Below are positions 27,240 to 36,103 of a stretch of DNA of 46,468 nucleotides, in pieces; position 1 is the stretch's first letter; every line of letters starts with the position of its first letter. This DNA is from Chloroflexota bacterium. Its GTDB lineage: Bacteria > Chloroflexota > Anaerolineae > UBA1429. The stretch covers positions 1 to 46,468 of the forward strand of contig JAIOAW010000020.1 in the NCBI GenBank assembly GCA_019873625.1, read 5' to 3'. Both the position numbers and the translations under genes were made by a program. The notes under the pieces are model-generated. The model was not told the origin of the DNA and did not search any database. It worked only from the letters and a program-made list of their open reading frames with translations.

Positions 27240-28189
27240 TCGTACACCTCCCGAAAGCGCTGTACGAACCATCGGCTGACGATGTTCAACGCGAACGTGA
27301 TGAGAAAGAGCACGAGGCCGATGGCGAAAAGGCTGTTGTAATCCATCGAATCATAACTCAGGTCCCCTCCGCTAATGCGCACGATGTGGCCGGTCATCGT
27401 TTCGGCGGCCTTGAACGGGTTGAACGTAAAAGCGGGGCCAGCGCCAGCGGCAATGGCGACGATCATCGTCTCGCCAACGGCGCGCGAAATGGCCAAGATG
27501 ATCGCCGCTGCAACGCCCGAGGTCGCCGCGGGGAGCACGATGGTCGCCGCCGTCTCAAGGCGGGTAGCCCCCAATGCGTACGAGGCCTCGCGGAGAGAGC
27601 GGGGCACGGCGTTGAGCGCATCTTCGGCCATCGAGGTAATGAGCGGGAGGATCAAAATGCCGATGACGATGCCCGCTGACGCCGTGTTATAAATCTCCAC
27701 AACGTCTCGGCCCAAAATACCGCGCAAAAGCGGCGTCACAAAGGTGAGGGCGAAATACCCGTAAACGACCGTGGGAATGCCCGCAAGCAACTCGAGCACG
27801 GGCTTGAGTGAGGAACGCACCCGTTCGGAGGCATACTCGCTAAGATAGATCGCCGTACATAGCCCTAACGGGAGGGCAACGAGGAGGGCGAAAAACGTCG
27901 TCATCATCGTGGCATTGACCAGCGGCCAGATGCCAAATTGACCAATACTTGGCTGCCATTTGGTCGTACCCAAGAATTCTCGCAGGCTGACCTCAGGGCT
28001 TCTGAAAAAGAGCCAGGATTCCCTACCCAGGATGAGCACAATCCCGGCCGTCGTCAAAATAGAAAGCGCCCCACAAAAGAAGAGGAACCCCTGGATGGCC
28101 ATCTCGTGCCATCGGGGCTTTCGTTGCAGGGCAGCCTGTGCTGAGGACGAAGGTCTTTGCCCCCTTATGAGTGCATAGCGCGTGTTCAT
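27236..28189 (-). CDS. pstC: Phosphate ABC transporter permease
   Basis: The second membrane subunit of the Pst importer, 317 residues. It has six predicted membrane helices and the permease loop [21 protein letters not shown] that docks on PstB. The ATG at 28189 is preferred over ATG 28195 because the GGAG site is 8 bases from the former and only 2 from the latter. It is separated from pstS by 73 bases that hold a strong hairpin. Confidence 0.96.
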   Translation of the reverse strand: MNTRYALIRGQRPSSSAQAALQRKPRWHEMAIQGFLFFCGALSILTTAGIVLILGRESWLFFRSPEVSLREFLGTTKWQPSIGQFGIWPLVNATMMTTFFALLVALPLGLCTAIYLSEYASERVRSSLKPVLELLAGIPTVVYGYFALTFVTPLLRGILGRDVVEIYNTASAGIVIGILILPLITSMAEDALNAVPRSLREASYALGATRLETAATIVLPAATSGVAAAIILAISRAVGETMIVAIAAGAGPAFTFNPFKAAETMTGHIVRISGGDLSYDSMDYNSLFAIGLVLFLITFALNIVSRWFVQRFREVYE

Positions 28190-28214
28190 CGCCATATCTC
28201 CTTATGGGTGGGCA

Positions 28215-28242
28215 ACAGGGAGGGCCGATTCGCCCTCCCTGT
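28215..28242 (-). terminator. Intercistronic hairpin between pstS and pstC
   Basis: A perfect 11-bp inverted repeat (arms 28215-28225 and 28232-28242, 6-base loop) with no T-run. Its place between the binding-protein gene and the permease genes suggests partial termination or 3' end protection that would make pstS more abundant than pstCAB. Confidence 0.7.
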
Positions 28243-28262
28243 CATTCCCAAGTTTGGGCAGG

Positions 28263-29321
28263 CTACTGCCCCATCGCCTCAAGCCAAGCCTTTTTGGAGG
28301 CATTGAGGGCCTCTTCGCTCGCTGGGAAGTAGCCCACCTTCCCGATGACCTCGTTCACGTGGGTCAGGTAGTAGTTGATGAACGCGGCCACCTGAGGCTT
28401 TTCCTGCATAATTTTGGCGGTGGAGTAGATGAACAGGGGCCGCGCCAAGGGATAGGTCCCGTTATCCACCGTCTCTTTGCTCGGGGCAACTCCCTCGATG
28501 GAGAGCGCACGGAGTTTGCCCGCGTTCTCGTGATAGTAGGCGTAGCCAAAGTAACCGATGGCATAGGGGCTGCCCAGCACGCCTTGCACGAGGACGTTAT
28601 CATCTTCGCTGAGCTGGAGGTTGGCCGCTTCGAGGAGCAGTTCTTGCTTTTTGCCCAAAACCTCTTCGACAAAGTAGTCGAACGTGCCGCTATCGGTGCC
28701 CGGGCTAAAGCGCAGGATATCCCGATTGGGCCACGAGGGGTCCACGTCGGACCACTTGACCGAATCCTTTGAAAAGATCTTGGCCAACTGCTCTTTGGTT
28801 ACGTTGGTGAGGAACGTATTCTCTTTGCTGATGACAACGGCTAGGGCATCGGTGCCCACGCGAAAGGCGATAGGCTCTCGGCCGATGGCCTGGCAGGATT
28901 CCACTTCGCTCTGTTTGATGGGACGGCTCGCGTTGGAAATATCCGTCTCGCCCGCTTTGCAAAAGCGTTCGAACCCTGCCCCCGAGCCGACACTGTCAAT
29001 GGTGATGTTCCCGGTGTAGCCCTCATCCTTGAACATCTCGGCGATGGCTTCCGAAAGCGGATACACCGTGGAACTCCCCGCGCTTACGATGGGGCCTTGG
29101 ACTTCGAGGGGGTTCACCTCAGGGAGCGTTACTCCCGAAGTGGCAGGCTTTGGGGCCATAGTCGGTTGCGGGGCCGCAGCCTGCGTGGGGGCAACAGTCG
29201 GCGCTGGCGCGCTGGTGGGCGCTTGAGCGGGAACCTGGGTAGGTGCCGCCGTGGGTTGGGCGGTGCTGCAGGCCGAAACGAGCAGCGCCGCTAAGACGAG
29301 AACAAACAATATTTTGCGCAT
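28263..29321 (-). CDS. pstS: Phosphate-binding lipoprotein of the Pst importer
   Basis: A 352-residue solute-binding lipoprotein. The signal ends in the lipobox VSAC (about residues 15-18, ALLVSACSTAQ). An Ala/Pro/Thr linker follows to about 60. The binding domain opens GPIVSAGSSTVYPLSEA (phosphate-binding Ser/Thr loop), and SVGSGAGFERFCKAGETDISNASRPIK matches the PstS phosphate clamp in parts. AAGGAGGG lies before the ATG. Expression should be controlled by the Pho box and -10 element upstream. Confidence 0.96.
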   Translation of the reverse strand: MRKILFVLVLAALLVSACSTAQPTAAPTQVPAQAPTSAPAPTVAPTQAAAPQPTMAPKPATSGVTLPEVNPLEVQGPIVSAGSSTVYPLSEAIAEMFKDEGYTGNITIDSVGSGAGFERFCKAGETDISNASRPIKQSEVESCQAIGREPIAFRVGTDALAVVISKENTFLTNVTKEQLAKIFSKDSVKWSDVDPSWPNRDILRFSPGTDSGTFDYFVEEVLGKKQELLLEAANLQLSEDDNVLVQGVLGSPYAIGYFGYAYYHENAGKLRALSIEGVAPSKETVDNGTYPLARPLFIYSTAKIMQEKPQVAAFINYYLTHVNEVIGKVGYFPASEEALNASKKAWLEAMGQ

Positions 29322-29351
29322 GGTGTTTCCCTCCTTTTTTATCCAGAGGCC

Positions 29352-29418
29352 ATCTTACCATGCGCCCTTTAACAGCCGTTCAACGCGAGGTTAACACCTC
29401 GTTAACATTCGGTTATCC
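29352..29418 (-). promoter_or_regulatory. Pho box of five 11-bp repeats with pstS -10 box
   Basis: On the + strand, 7-base units start every 11 bp: TTTAACA (29368), TTCAACG (29379), GTTAACA (29390), GTTAACA (29401) and GTTATCC (29412). On the coding strand they read TGTTAAC-like. The last unit before the promoter ends 10 bp upstream of TAAGAT (29352-29357), where PhoB-type activators replace the -35 box. The first unit overlaps the phoR stop codon. The 11-bp phasing is that of PhoB/PhoP binding sites. Confidence 0.9.
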
Positions 29419-31173
29419 TTTGAAAATGGGCAAGGAGAAAGAAAAGACGCTCCCTTGGCCTTCGACGCTTTCTGCCCAAATGCGCCCCCCATGGCTCTGC
29501 ACAATATGCTTGGCGATCGCCAAGCCCAACCCCGTGCCGCCCCCAGAACGCGCCCGATCGGCCCTGTAAAATCGCTCAAAGATGCGCGGCAAATCCCGAG
29601 GGGAGATGCCTACCCCCGTATCTCGCACCGAAAGGATGACCTCTTCCCCCTCGGCCCTTGCTGAAACCTCCACCTGCCCGCCGGAGGGCGTAAATTTGAT
29701 GGCGTTATGCAAAAGGTTCATCAACACCTGATGGATGCGTTCCTCATCGGCCAAGACGTTGGGCAACCCTTGGGGCAACACGACGTCTAACCGCAACCCG
29801 GCACGCAAAGCCTGGAGGCGCATCCTCTCCACGGCTTGGGTAACGAGGGCCTCGACAGACACAGGGGCGATATGGAGCGGGGCCTGGCCAGATTCGACTC
29901 GCGCCAAGTCGAGCAGTTCCTGCACCATTTGCACCATCGCCTCTACCTCGGTCTCCATACGCTGCAAGAACTGCTGGGCCGCCTGAGGGTCCTCAAAGGC
30001 CCCGTCCCGCAGGGTCTCGACCAAGGCCTTGAGCGAGGCCAGTGGCGTACGCAATTCATGAGAGATATTGCTGATAAAATCGCGCCGCACCGTCTCCAAA
30101 TGGCGGACGCGCGTTAGATCTTGAAAGATGCTCAAAGCACCTTCCATAGCCTCCTCTTGGAGCGGGGTTACGATGGCCCGCACGAAAAGGCCCTGCCGGA
30201 GAATCTCGAAAACGCCCTCGATCTCTTCCCCTTCTCGCATCGCCTGTTGCCAAAGGTCTATCAACTCATAGTGGCGCACAACTTGTGCAAACGACCTCCC
30301 TACGGCCTGAGCGGCGCTCGTATTGAACAACCTCTCCGCGGCGGGATTTATGAGTTGTATCTTCCCATCCCCATCGGTGATCATCACGCCATCCGCCATA
30401 TGCGAGAGGATCATAGCCAGCAGGCGCTTCTCTCGGTTTACGGCTTCGATCCGTTCTTGAAGGCGGTTTGCCATGCGAGAGATGGCGTGCCCCAGTTGGC
30501 CGATCTCATCGCGCACGGTGGGGATGGTGGGAGCCACGAACTCACCCTCCGCAATGCGCACCGCCTCGTGCGTCAAGCGGCGTATGGGGCGCACAGTCCG
30601 CTCGGCGATGAGGACCGCCAAAATCGCGGCCAGCACCGAGCCGATCAACGTAACCCAGATGACGTTCATACCCAAGCGGGCCGTATGGATTTCCACCTGG
30701 CGCAAGGGCCGCGCGATGCGCACGATAGCCACCGTCTGGCCTTCGATCTCCACGGGCACGGCCAGATACATCATTTCGTAACCCAAGGTCGCGCTAAAGC
30801 GCGTACTCAAACCCTGCCCTTCCGCAAGGGCCTGTTGCACTTCGGGGCGGTTCAGGTGATTTTCCATCTGGGCCCGATTCTCATGCGAATCTCCCAATAC
30901 GGTGCCATCCGAGGCGATGAGGGTAACCCGCGCCTCAAGCAAGCGCGCCCACCGATGGGCTATCTCATCGAGCGCCTCAGCCGAGGCCCCTTGGGTGAGG
31001 GGCGCCCTCAAAGCATCGCTCGCCAAGTGGGCCTCGGCCACAAGTTGCCTCTCGAGATCCATCACGTATACGCGGCGCACAAAGCGCGCTCCGAGCACGG
31101 CCAGCGCGGCCATCAATATCACGATGAGCAGGATATACGGGATGGCAATACGCCAGCGGATGGTGTGAAACAT
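29413..31173 (-). CDS. phoR: Phosphate-regulon sensor histidine kinase
   Basis: A membrane sensor kinase of 586 residues that should phosphorylate PhoB. Order of parts: TM1 about 8-30; outer sensor about 35-165; TM2 about 170-192; HAMP about 193-245; PAS about 250-355 ([16 protein letters not shown]); dimerisation/phosphoacceptor with His372 in [11 protein letters not shown]; ATPase domain with [14 protein letters not shown] (N box), DTGVGI and GGTGLGLAI. The start at 31173 is chosen because GAGGG is 8 bases upstream and the gene then begins 4 bases after phoB. A TTG at 31188 would overlap phoB. The outer sensor domain is larger than in E. coli PhoR and more like the Gram-positive type. Confidence 0.93.
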   Translation of the reverse strand: MFHTIRWRIAIPYILLIVILMAALAVLGARFVRRVYVMDLERQLVAEAHLASDALRAPLTQGASAEALDEIAHRWARLLEARVTLIASDGTVLGDSHENRAQMENHLNRPEVQQALAEGQGLSTRFSATLGYEMMYLAVPVEIEGQTVAIVRIARPLRQVEIHTARLGMNVIWVTLIGSVLAAILAVLIAERTVRPIRRLTHEAVRIAEGEFVAPTIPTVRDEIGQLGHAISRMANRLQERIEAVNREKRLLAMILSHMADGVMITDGDGKIQLINPAAERLFNTSAAQAVGRSFAQVVRHYELIDLWQQAMREGEEIEGVFEILRQGLFVRAIVTPLQEEAMEGALSIFQDLTRVRHLETVRRDFISNISHELRTPLASLKALVETLRDGAFEDPQAAQQFLQRMETEVEAMVQMVQELLDLARVESGQAPLHIAPVSVEALVTQAVERMRLQALRAGLRLDVVLPQGLPNVLADEERIHQVLMNLLHNAIKFTPSGGQVEVSARAEGEEVILSVRDTGVGISPRDLPRIFERFYRADRARSGGGTGLGLAIAKHIVQSHGGRIWAESVEGQGSVFSFSLPIFKG

Positions 31174-31177
31174 ATCC

Positions 31178-31891
31178 TTATCCCTCAAAACGATAGCCGA
31201 TGCCCCTCACCGTGACGATGCGCACCGGGTTTGCGGGGTCGCGTTCGACCTTTTGGCGCAACCAACGGATGTGTACGTCCACCGTGCGGGTGCCGCCGGC
31301 GAAATCCCAGCCCCAAACCCGCTCCAAAATGAGGTCGCGAGAAAGGGCGCGCCCCCTATGGCGGGCTAAGAAGACGAGCAATTCATACTCTTTGGGCTTG
31401 AGCACCAAACGCTGGCCCGCTCGTGTGACCTCGCCGCGCGAAAGGTCAATCACGAGATCGCCAAACACCAGCCGTTCGGCATCTGTCGTTTGGGCGGCTG
31501 CCTCCTCGCGGATCATACGCACGCGCCGCAAAAGGGCCTTGAGGCGCGCTAAAAGTTCGCGCATCGAAAAGGGCTTGGTCATATAGTCGTCGGCGCCCAC
31601 CTCCAGCCCCACGATCTTGTCAATCTCCTCATCGCGGGCCGTGAGCATCAAAATGGGGACGTTCATCTCTCTGCGCACCGCGCGGCACACGTCGAACCCA
31701 TCCATCTTGGGGAGCATTACATCGAGCACGATAACATCGGGCCGCTCCTGGCGTGCCCGTTCTAGGGCTGTGAGGCCATCCGAGGCCGTTATGACGCGAT
31801 ATCCTTGGCGCTTGAGGGTGTACTCGAGCGCAGCCAGGAGCGACGGCTCATCCTCTACGACGAGGATGGTCCCCTCCACATTCGGTTCCAT
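31178..31891 (-). CDS. phoB: Phosphate-regulon response regulator (OmpR family)
   Basis: A 237-residue regulator with a receiver domain (about 8-120; acidic pocket Glu13/Asp14, phosphoacceptor Asp57 in VIVLDVMLP, Lys106 in MTKPFS) and an OmpR-type winged-helix domain (about 140-235; [34 protein letters not shown]). It should bind the 11-bp repeats upstream of pstS. GGAGGAGAG precedes the start. It is transcribed from its own housekeeping-type promoter, with no Pho box seen ahead of phoB itself. Confidence 0.93.
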   Translation of the reverse strand: MEPNVEGTILVVEDEPSLLAALEYTLKRQGYRVITASDGLTALERARQERPDVIVLDVMLPKMDGFDVCRAVRREMNVPILMLTARDEEIDKIVGLEVGADDYMTKPFSMRELLARLKALLRRVRMIREEAAAQTTDAERLVFGDLVIDLSRGEVTRAGQRLVLKPKEYELLVFLARHRGRALSRDLILERVWGWDFAGGTRTVDVHIRWLRQKVERDPANPVRIVTVRGIGYRFEG

Positions 31892-31924
31892 CTCTCCTCC
31901 AAAGCGCGGTTTTCAGCCAAGGCC

Positions 31925-31953
31925 ATTGTAACCCACTGGATAGAACCTGCCAA
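31925..31953 (-). promoter_or_regulatory. phoB promoter TTGGCA - 17 bp - TACAAT
   Basis: On the minus strand, TTGGCA (31948-31953), a 17-bp spacer and TACAAT (31925-31930). It stands back to back with the promoter at 31971. Confidence 0.75.
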
Positions 31954-31970
31954 CGCGAGAGGCGAGGCGT

Positions 31971-31999
31971 TTGACGCGTCGCCCCTCTCGCTTTACAAT
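31971..31999 (+). promoter_or_regulatory. Promoter TTGACG - 17 bp - TACAAT for the zinc-ribbon gene
   Basis: TTGACG at 31971-31976, a 17-bp spacer and TACAAT at 31994-31999. Its -35 box is 17 bp from that of the divergent phoB promoter. Confidence 0.8.
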
Positions 32000-32029
32000 A
32001 TCCTCGACCTCTCGAGGCGAGGTGCTGAT

Positions 32030-32272
32030 ATGCCGCTTTATGAATATTACTGCCCGCATTGCGAAATCAAGTTCACCAAACTGCGCCCTATGGCCCAGGC
32101 CGATGCGCCAGCCGAGTGCCCCACTTGCCACGGCGAAGATACGCGGCGCGTGCTTTCGACCTTTGCGAGTTTTTCCAAGGGGAGCGACGGCGAAGCGCGC
32201 TCCATCGCCGGCGGCGGTGGCTGCGCCGGCTGCGGGGCCAGTTCGTGCGCGGGTTGTGGGCATAGCCACTGA
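32030..32272 (+). CDS. FmdB-family zinc ribbon protein
   Basis: An 80-residue protein with the FmdB N-terminus MPLYEYYCPHC and the second pair CPTCHGEDTRR, giving a four-Cys zinc ribbon within the first 35 residues. The C-terminal end is Gly/Cys-rich (GCAGCGASSCAGCGHSH) and could bind more metal. The family is annotated as a putative regulatory protein and its role is not settled. GAGGTG lies before ATG 32030. A terminator separates it from tgt. Confidence 0.85.
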   Translation: MPLYEYYCPHCEIKFTKLRPMAQADAPAECPTCHGEDTRRVLSTFASFSKGSDGEARSIAGGGGCAGCGASSCAGCGHSH

Positions 32273-32289
32273 CCCAATGCCGCACCACC

Positions 32290-32327
32290 AAGGCCGGGTA
32301 GGCATTGGCCCTAGCCGGCCTTTTTCA
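32290..32327 (+). terminator. Rho-independent terminator
   Basis: AAGGCCGG (32290-32297) pairs with CCGGCCTT (32315-32322), and the T-run continues to 32325. A competing stem CCAATGCC/GGCATTGG (32275-32282 with 32301-32308) overlaps it. Confidence 0.75.
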
Positions 32328-32349
32328 ATCTCCAAAATAGGGATTGCGT

Positions 32350-33558
32350 ATGACGCCTGAGCATCTTTCCCATCCGTCGCCAGCGCCTTTTTCGTTCGAT
32401 CTCATCGCCGCCGATCGCTCCACCTGGGCGCGGGCGGGGGTCATCCATACCCCTCACGGCGAGGTGCCCACACCGGCCTTTTGCCCCGTGGGCACGCAGG
32501 CCACCGTCAAGGCGCTCTCGCCGCGCGAACTGGAGGAACTGGGCGTGCCTATGATTTTGGGCAATACCTATCACCTCTATTTGCGCCCTGGCGCGGAGGT
32601 CATTGCCCGCCTAGGGGGATTGCACCGCTTTATGGCGTGGCCGCGCCCCATCTTGACGGATAGCGGGGGCTTTCAGGTGTTCAGCCTTGAGACCCTCCGC
32701 AAGGTGGATGACGACGGCGTGACCTTCCGCTCGCATATTGATGGCTCGGAGCACCGCTTTACCCCGGAGAAGGTTATCGAAATTCAGGAACTCCTCGGCT
32801 CCGATATCGCTATGGTGCTCGACGAGTGCCCCAACCCGCTCGACTATGACTATAACCGCCAGGCCCTGCGGCGCACGCACCTGTGGGCAGAACGCTGCCT
32901 CAAGGCGCATTCCCGGCCCAGCCAGGCGCTTTTCGGCATCGTGCAGGGGGGCATCTTTGCTGATTTGCGCGCCGAAAGCGCGCGCGTCCTCACGGGGATG
33001 GGTTTTGACGGCTACGGCATCGGCGGGTTGAGCGTGGGCGAGACGAAGGAAGAGATGCTCCGCACGCTGGAAGGGTTGATGCCCCTTCTGCCGGCCCATA
33101 AACCGCGCTATCTGATGGGCGTCGGCTCGCCGGAGGATCTCATCACCTGCGTCGCGCGGGGCGTGGACCTCTTTGATTGTGTGCTCCCTACGCGGTTGGG
33201 GCGCAACGGGGCCGTGTTCACCCCGGAGGGGCGGCTCAACTTGCGTAACGCCGCCTACCGCGAGGATCCGCGCCCCATCCAAGAGGGGTGCACGTGCTAC
33301 ACCTGCCGGAACTTCTCGCGGGCCTATTTGCGGCACCTCATCATCGCCAAAGAGATGCTCGGCGCGCGCCTGAACACGCTGCACAACATCCATTTCCTCC
33401 AAGAGTTGATGCGCCAGGCCAGGAAGGCTATCTTGGAGGGGCGTTACACCGCCTTTGCCGAGGAGGTGCTTGGGCGCTATCGCCCCACCGATGAGGAGGC
33501 GCGGGCGCGCAACCGCGCCGCGTTCGCCAAGGCCGCCTCGGAGAAAAAGGCCCTTTAG
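32350..33558 (+). CDS. tgt: tRNA-guanine transglycosylase (queuine tRNA-ribosyltransferase)
   Basis: Swaps guanine 34 of GUN-anticodon tRNAs for preQ1 on the way to queuosine. The 402-residue length is normal. Asp104 lies in ILTDSGGFQVFS and the nucleophile Asp276 in VDLFDCVLPTR. The substrate loop is GGLSVGE. The zinc site is CTCYTCRNFSRAYLRHL (three Cys and a His). ATG 32350 has AGGG at 32338-32342; a TTG at 32344 is less likely. Its stop codon overlaps that of proS on the other strand. Confidence 0.97.
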   Translation: MTPEHLSHPSPAPFSFDLIAADRSTWARAGVIHTPHGEVPTPAFCPVGTQATVKALSPRELEELGVPMILGNTYHLYLRPGAEVIARLGGLHRFMAWPRPILTDSGGFQVFSLETLRKVDDDGVTFRSHIDGSEHRFTPEKVIEIQELLGSDIAMVLDECPNPLDYDYNRQALRRTHLWAERCLKAHSRPSQALFGIVQGGIFADLRAESARVLTGMGFDGYGIGGLSVGETKEEMLRTLEGLMPLLPAHKPRYLMGVGSPEDLITCVARGVDLFDCVLPTRLGRNGAVFTPEGRLNLRNAAYREDPRPIQEGCTCYTCRNFSRAYLRHLIIAKEMLGARLNTLHNIHFLQELMRQARKAILEGRYTAFAEEVLGRYRPTDEEARARNRAAFAKAASEKKAL

Positions 33559-35312
33559 CAGGGAGGGTTCTTCGCGGGGGCCTTCCACGCGGCGAGGGCT
33601 TGAGAGACGGCCTCGCTGATTTGGGCCTCGGGCACCAGGCGGCGCTCGGCCTCCCAGCGCAGTTTCATCTCCACCCCGCCCTGCGCGATGGTGCGGTCGC
33701 TCACCGTCAGCCGCACAGGGATGCCGATGAGATCGGCGTCGTTGAACTTGACGCCGGCGCGCTCGTTGCGATCGTCATACAGCACCTCAAACCCGCGTTC
33801 CTTCAGCCATTCGTACAGGCCGTCGGCGGCCGCGGCGACCTCCGTGCCCGGCTGACCCAAGAGGATGAGGTGCACATCGAAGGGGGCCACGCTGGGCGGC
33901 CAGATGATCCCTTGGGCATCGTGGTGCTGTTCGATGATGCAGGCCAGCAAACGCCCCAGCCCGATGCCGTAAGAGCCAAGGACGATGGGCCGCGCCTGAC
34001 CTTCGGCATCCAGATAGGTGGCCCCTAGGGCCTCGCTATAACGCGTGCCCAGTTTGAACACGTGCCCCACCTCGATGGCCCGTTGGAGCGCTAAGGCGCC
34101 GCCGCAGCGCGGGCAAGGGTCGCCCTCGCGGGCCAGGGCGATATCGGTGAGGAGATCCACCGCGAAATCTCGGGGATAGTTCACGTTGATATAGTGGTAC
34201 CCCTCTTCGTTTGCCCCCGCCGCGAACCCCGCCGGGCTGATGAGGGAATCATCTCCCACCACGCGGATGCGCTTGCCCTGCGCCCGCAGGGCCGGCACGT
34301 CCATCGGCGAGGCATAGCCGGCCACCAGGCCGGCGGCACGCAGGTCTTCGGCGGAGGCGGGGGCCAAATCCACACCGCCCAGGGCCGCTGAGAGTTTCGC
34401 CTCGTTCACCTCCAGGTCGCCGCGGATCACCGCAAAGATGATTTCCCCCTCGGAGGAGCGATAAAAGACGGCCTTGAACGTCTGCCGAGGGGAGATGCCC
34501 AGCATCTCGGCCAAGGCGGCGATGGTGGTGGCCCCCGGTGTGGCCACGCGCTGGATGGGGCCGGCGGGCGGGCCATCCAGCATGCCTTTATCCAAACGGG
34601 CCACCTCTTCGTTGGCCGCCAACCCACACGCCTGGCAGAACAGGAGGGAATCCTCCCCCTGAGGGTGCAGAACCATAAACTCGTGCGAGGCCGCACCGCC
34701 CATCATCCCCGTGGCGGCCTCCACGGCGAGCACCTCTAGCCCACACCGTTGAAAGATGCGCAAATAAGCGGCGTACACGCGGTCGTAGGCCGCGTCCAAG
34801 CCGGCCTGGTCGGCATCGAGCGAGTAGGCGTCTTTCATCAGGAATTCGCGCGTGCGGATGAGGCCCCCCCGTGGGCGCGGCTCATCGCGGTATTTGGTTT
34901 GGATGTGATAAACGAGTTGCGGCAGTTGCCGGTAAGAGCGAATCTCTTGGCGGGCCAGGTCGGCCAGGGCCTCTTCGTGGGTCATCGCGAGCACCATTTC
35001 GCGCTCGTTGCGATCTCGAAAGCGCAGGAGCGCCGGGCCGGGTGAGGGCGCCTGATAGCGCCCCGTGGCTTGCCACAAAGAGGCGGGCTGAACGAGCGGC
35101 ATCGAGAGTTCCTGCGCGCCGATGGCCTCCATCTCTTGGCGCATAATGCGGGCGATGCGCTGGATAACCCGCCACCCCAAAGGCAAGTAGGCGTAAATGC
35201 CCTGCGATAGGGGCCGAACGAGAGCCGCCCGCAGGGCGAGTTGATGGCTGGGCATCTCGGCATCGCTGGGCGCTTCGCGAAGGGTATGGCCAAAGAGATG
35301 GGATAGGCGCAT
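33555..35312 (-). CDS. proS: Proline--tRNA ligase
   Basis: A class II synthetase of 585 residues, bacterial type with the YbaK-like editing insert (about 225-390) between motifs 2 and 3. Opening LFGHTLREAPSDAEM and RAALVRPLSQGIYAYLPLGWR are standard; motif 2 lies in RDEPRPRGGLIRTREFLMKDAYS, and motif 3 is GSYGIGLGRLLACIIEQHHD in part. ATG 35312 follows AGGAGGAAGG; the in-frame codons upstream are rejected. Unlike valS and ileS, it has no T-box. Its stop and the tgt stop share the bases TTAG at 33555-33558. Confidence 0.97.
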   Translation of the reverse strand: MRLSHLFGHTLREAPSDAEMPSHQLALRAALVRPLSQGIYAYLPLGWRVIQRIARIMRQEMEAIGAQELSMPLVQPASLWQATGRYQAPSPGPALLRFRDRNEREMVLAMTHEEALADLARQEIRSYRQLPQLVYHIQTKYRDEPRPRGGLIRTREFLMKDAYSLDADQAGLDAAYDRVYAAYLRIFQRCGLEVLAVEAATGMMGGAASHEFMVLHPQGEDSLLFCQACGLAANEEVARLDKGMLDGPPAGPIQRVATPGATTIAALAEMLGISPRQTFKAVFYRSSEGEIIFAVIRGDLEVNEAKLSAALGGVDLAPASAEDLRAAGLVAGYASPMDVPALRAQGKRIRVVGDDSLISPAGFAAGANEEGYHYINVNYPRDFAVDLLTDIALAREGDPCPRCGGALALQRAIEVGHVFKLGTRYSEALGATYLDAEGQARPIVLGSYGIGLGRLLACIIEQHHDAQGIIWPPSVAPFDVHLILLGQPGTEVAAAADGLYEWLKERGFEVLYDDRNERAGVKFNDADLIGIPVRLTVSDRTIAQGGVEMKLRWEAERRLVPEAQISEAVSQALAAWKAPAKNPPC

Positions 35313-35347
35313 AGTCCGTCCTTCCTCCTCAGGGCATCGTGGGCACA

Positions 35348-35376
35348 AGGATGGCGCAAAGGGGGCCTCCTGTCAA
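35348..35376 (-). promoter_or_regulatory. proS promoter TTGACA - 17 bp - CATCCT
   Basis: On the minus strand, TTGACA (35371-35376), a 17-bp spacer and a weak CATCCT -10 (35348-35353). Its -35 box lies 7 bp from that of the divergent promoter at 35384. Confidence 0.55.
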
Positions 35377-35383
35377 GGCATGT

Positions 35384-35412
35384 TTGACGCGCCTTGGGCG
35401 CCCTTGTATTAT
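35384..35412 (+). promoter_or_regulatory. Promoter TTGACG - 17 bp - TATTAT
   Basis: TTGACG at 35384-35389, a 17-bp spacer and TATTAT at 35407-35412, driving the metallo-hydrolase gene at 35459. Confidence 0.82.
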
Positions 35413-35458
35413 CGGCAAAGAACGCCCGTTGATGTGAAGGGATTGTGGGAGCAAGGCG

Positions 35459-36097
35459 ATGATTTTGAAGACGCTCGTAGTGGGGCCACTCGAGACGAAC
35501 TGCTACCTCCTGGGCTGTGAGCGCACGCACCAGGCGGCCATCATAGACCCCGGCGATGACAGTGTGGATATCCTCCTGGCCGTGCGCGAACTCGGCCTAG
35601 AGGTCGTATGGATTCTCCTGACGCACTTTCATTTTGACCACGTCCTCGCGGCGCACGCCGTCCAGCGCACTACGGGCGCGCGTGTGGCCATCCACGCGGA
35701 GGATGCTCCCCTTCTGCACCACCCGCCGGCGGCCCTGCGCGCCTTTGGCCCTGCGGCCTCGTCCAGTCTGCGCGTAGATCGTCTCCTTGCCGATGGGGAT
35801 GCCCTCTCCGTGGGCGAGGTGAACATCCAGGTTTTGCACACGCCGGGGCACTCGCCGGGGAGCGCCTCCTTTTACCTGGCCCGTGAGAAGGCCGTCTTTA
35901 GCGGAGATGCCCTCTTTTGCGAGGGCGTGGGGCGCACCGACCTCCCCGGTGGGAGTTATCAGGTCCTCCTCGAGAGCATCACCCACCGCCTCCTGGCCTT
36001 GCCCGATGACACGACCGTCTACCCCGGCCATGGGCCGGCCACGACCATCGGCCACGAGCGCCTCCACAACCCCTGGCTGCGCAACCTGCCGCGCTAG
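35459..36097 (+). CDS. Metallo-beta-lactamase-fold hydrolase (glyoxalase II-like)
   Basis: A 212-residue metal hydrolase. The metal motif THFHFDH is at 55-61. Further ligands are the His in HTPGHSPGS, the Asp in FSGDALF and the His in YPGHGPATTIGHE. The order and short length match the GloB-like / YcbL group that hydrolyses thioesters such as S-lactoylglutathione or related thiols. The true substrate is not readable, and persulfide dioxygenase is a less likely alternative. It has its own strong promoter. Its stop lies 6 bases from the end of the convergent binding-protein gene. Confidence 0.9.
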   Translation: MILKTLVVGPLETNCYLLGCERTHQAAIIDPGDDSVDILLAVRELGLEVVWILLTHFHFDHVLAAHAVQRTTGARVAIHAEDAPLLHHPPAALRAFGPAASSSLRVDRLLADGDALSVGEVNIQVLHTPGHSPGSASFYLAREKAVFSGDALFCEGVGRTDLPGGSYQVLLESITHRLLALPDDTTVYPGHGPATTIGHERLHNPWLRNLPR

Positions 36098-36103
36098 GTG
36101 CGC

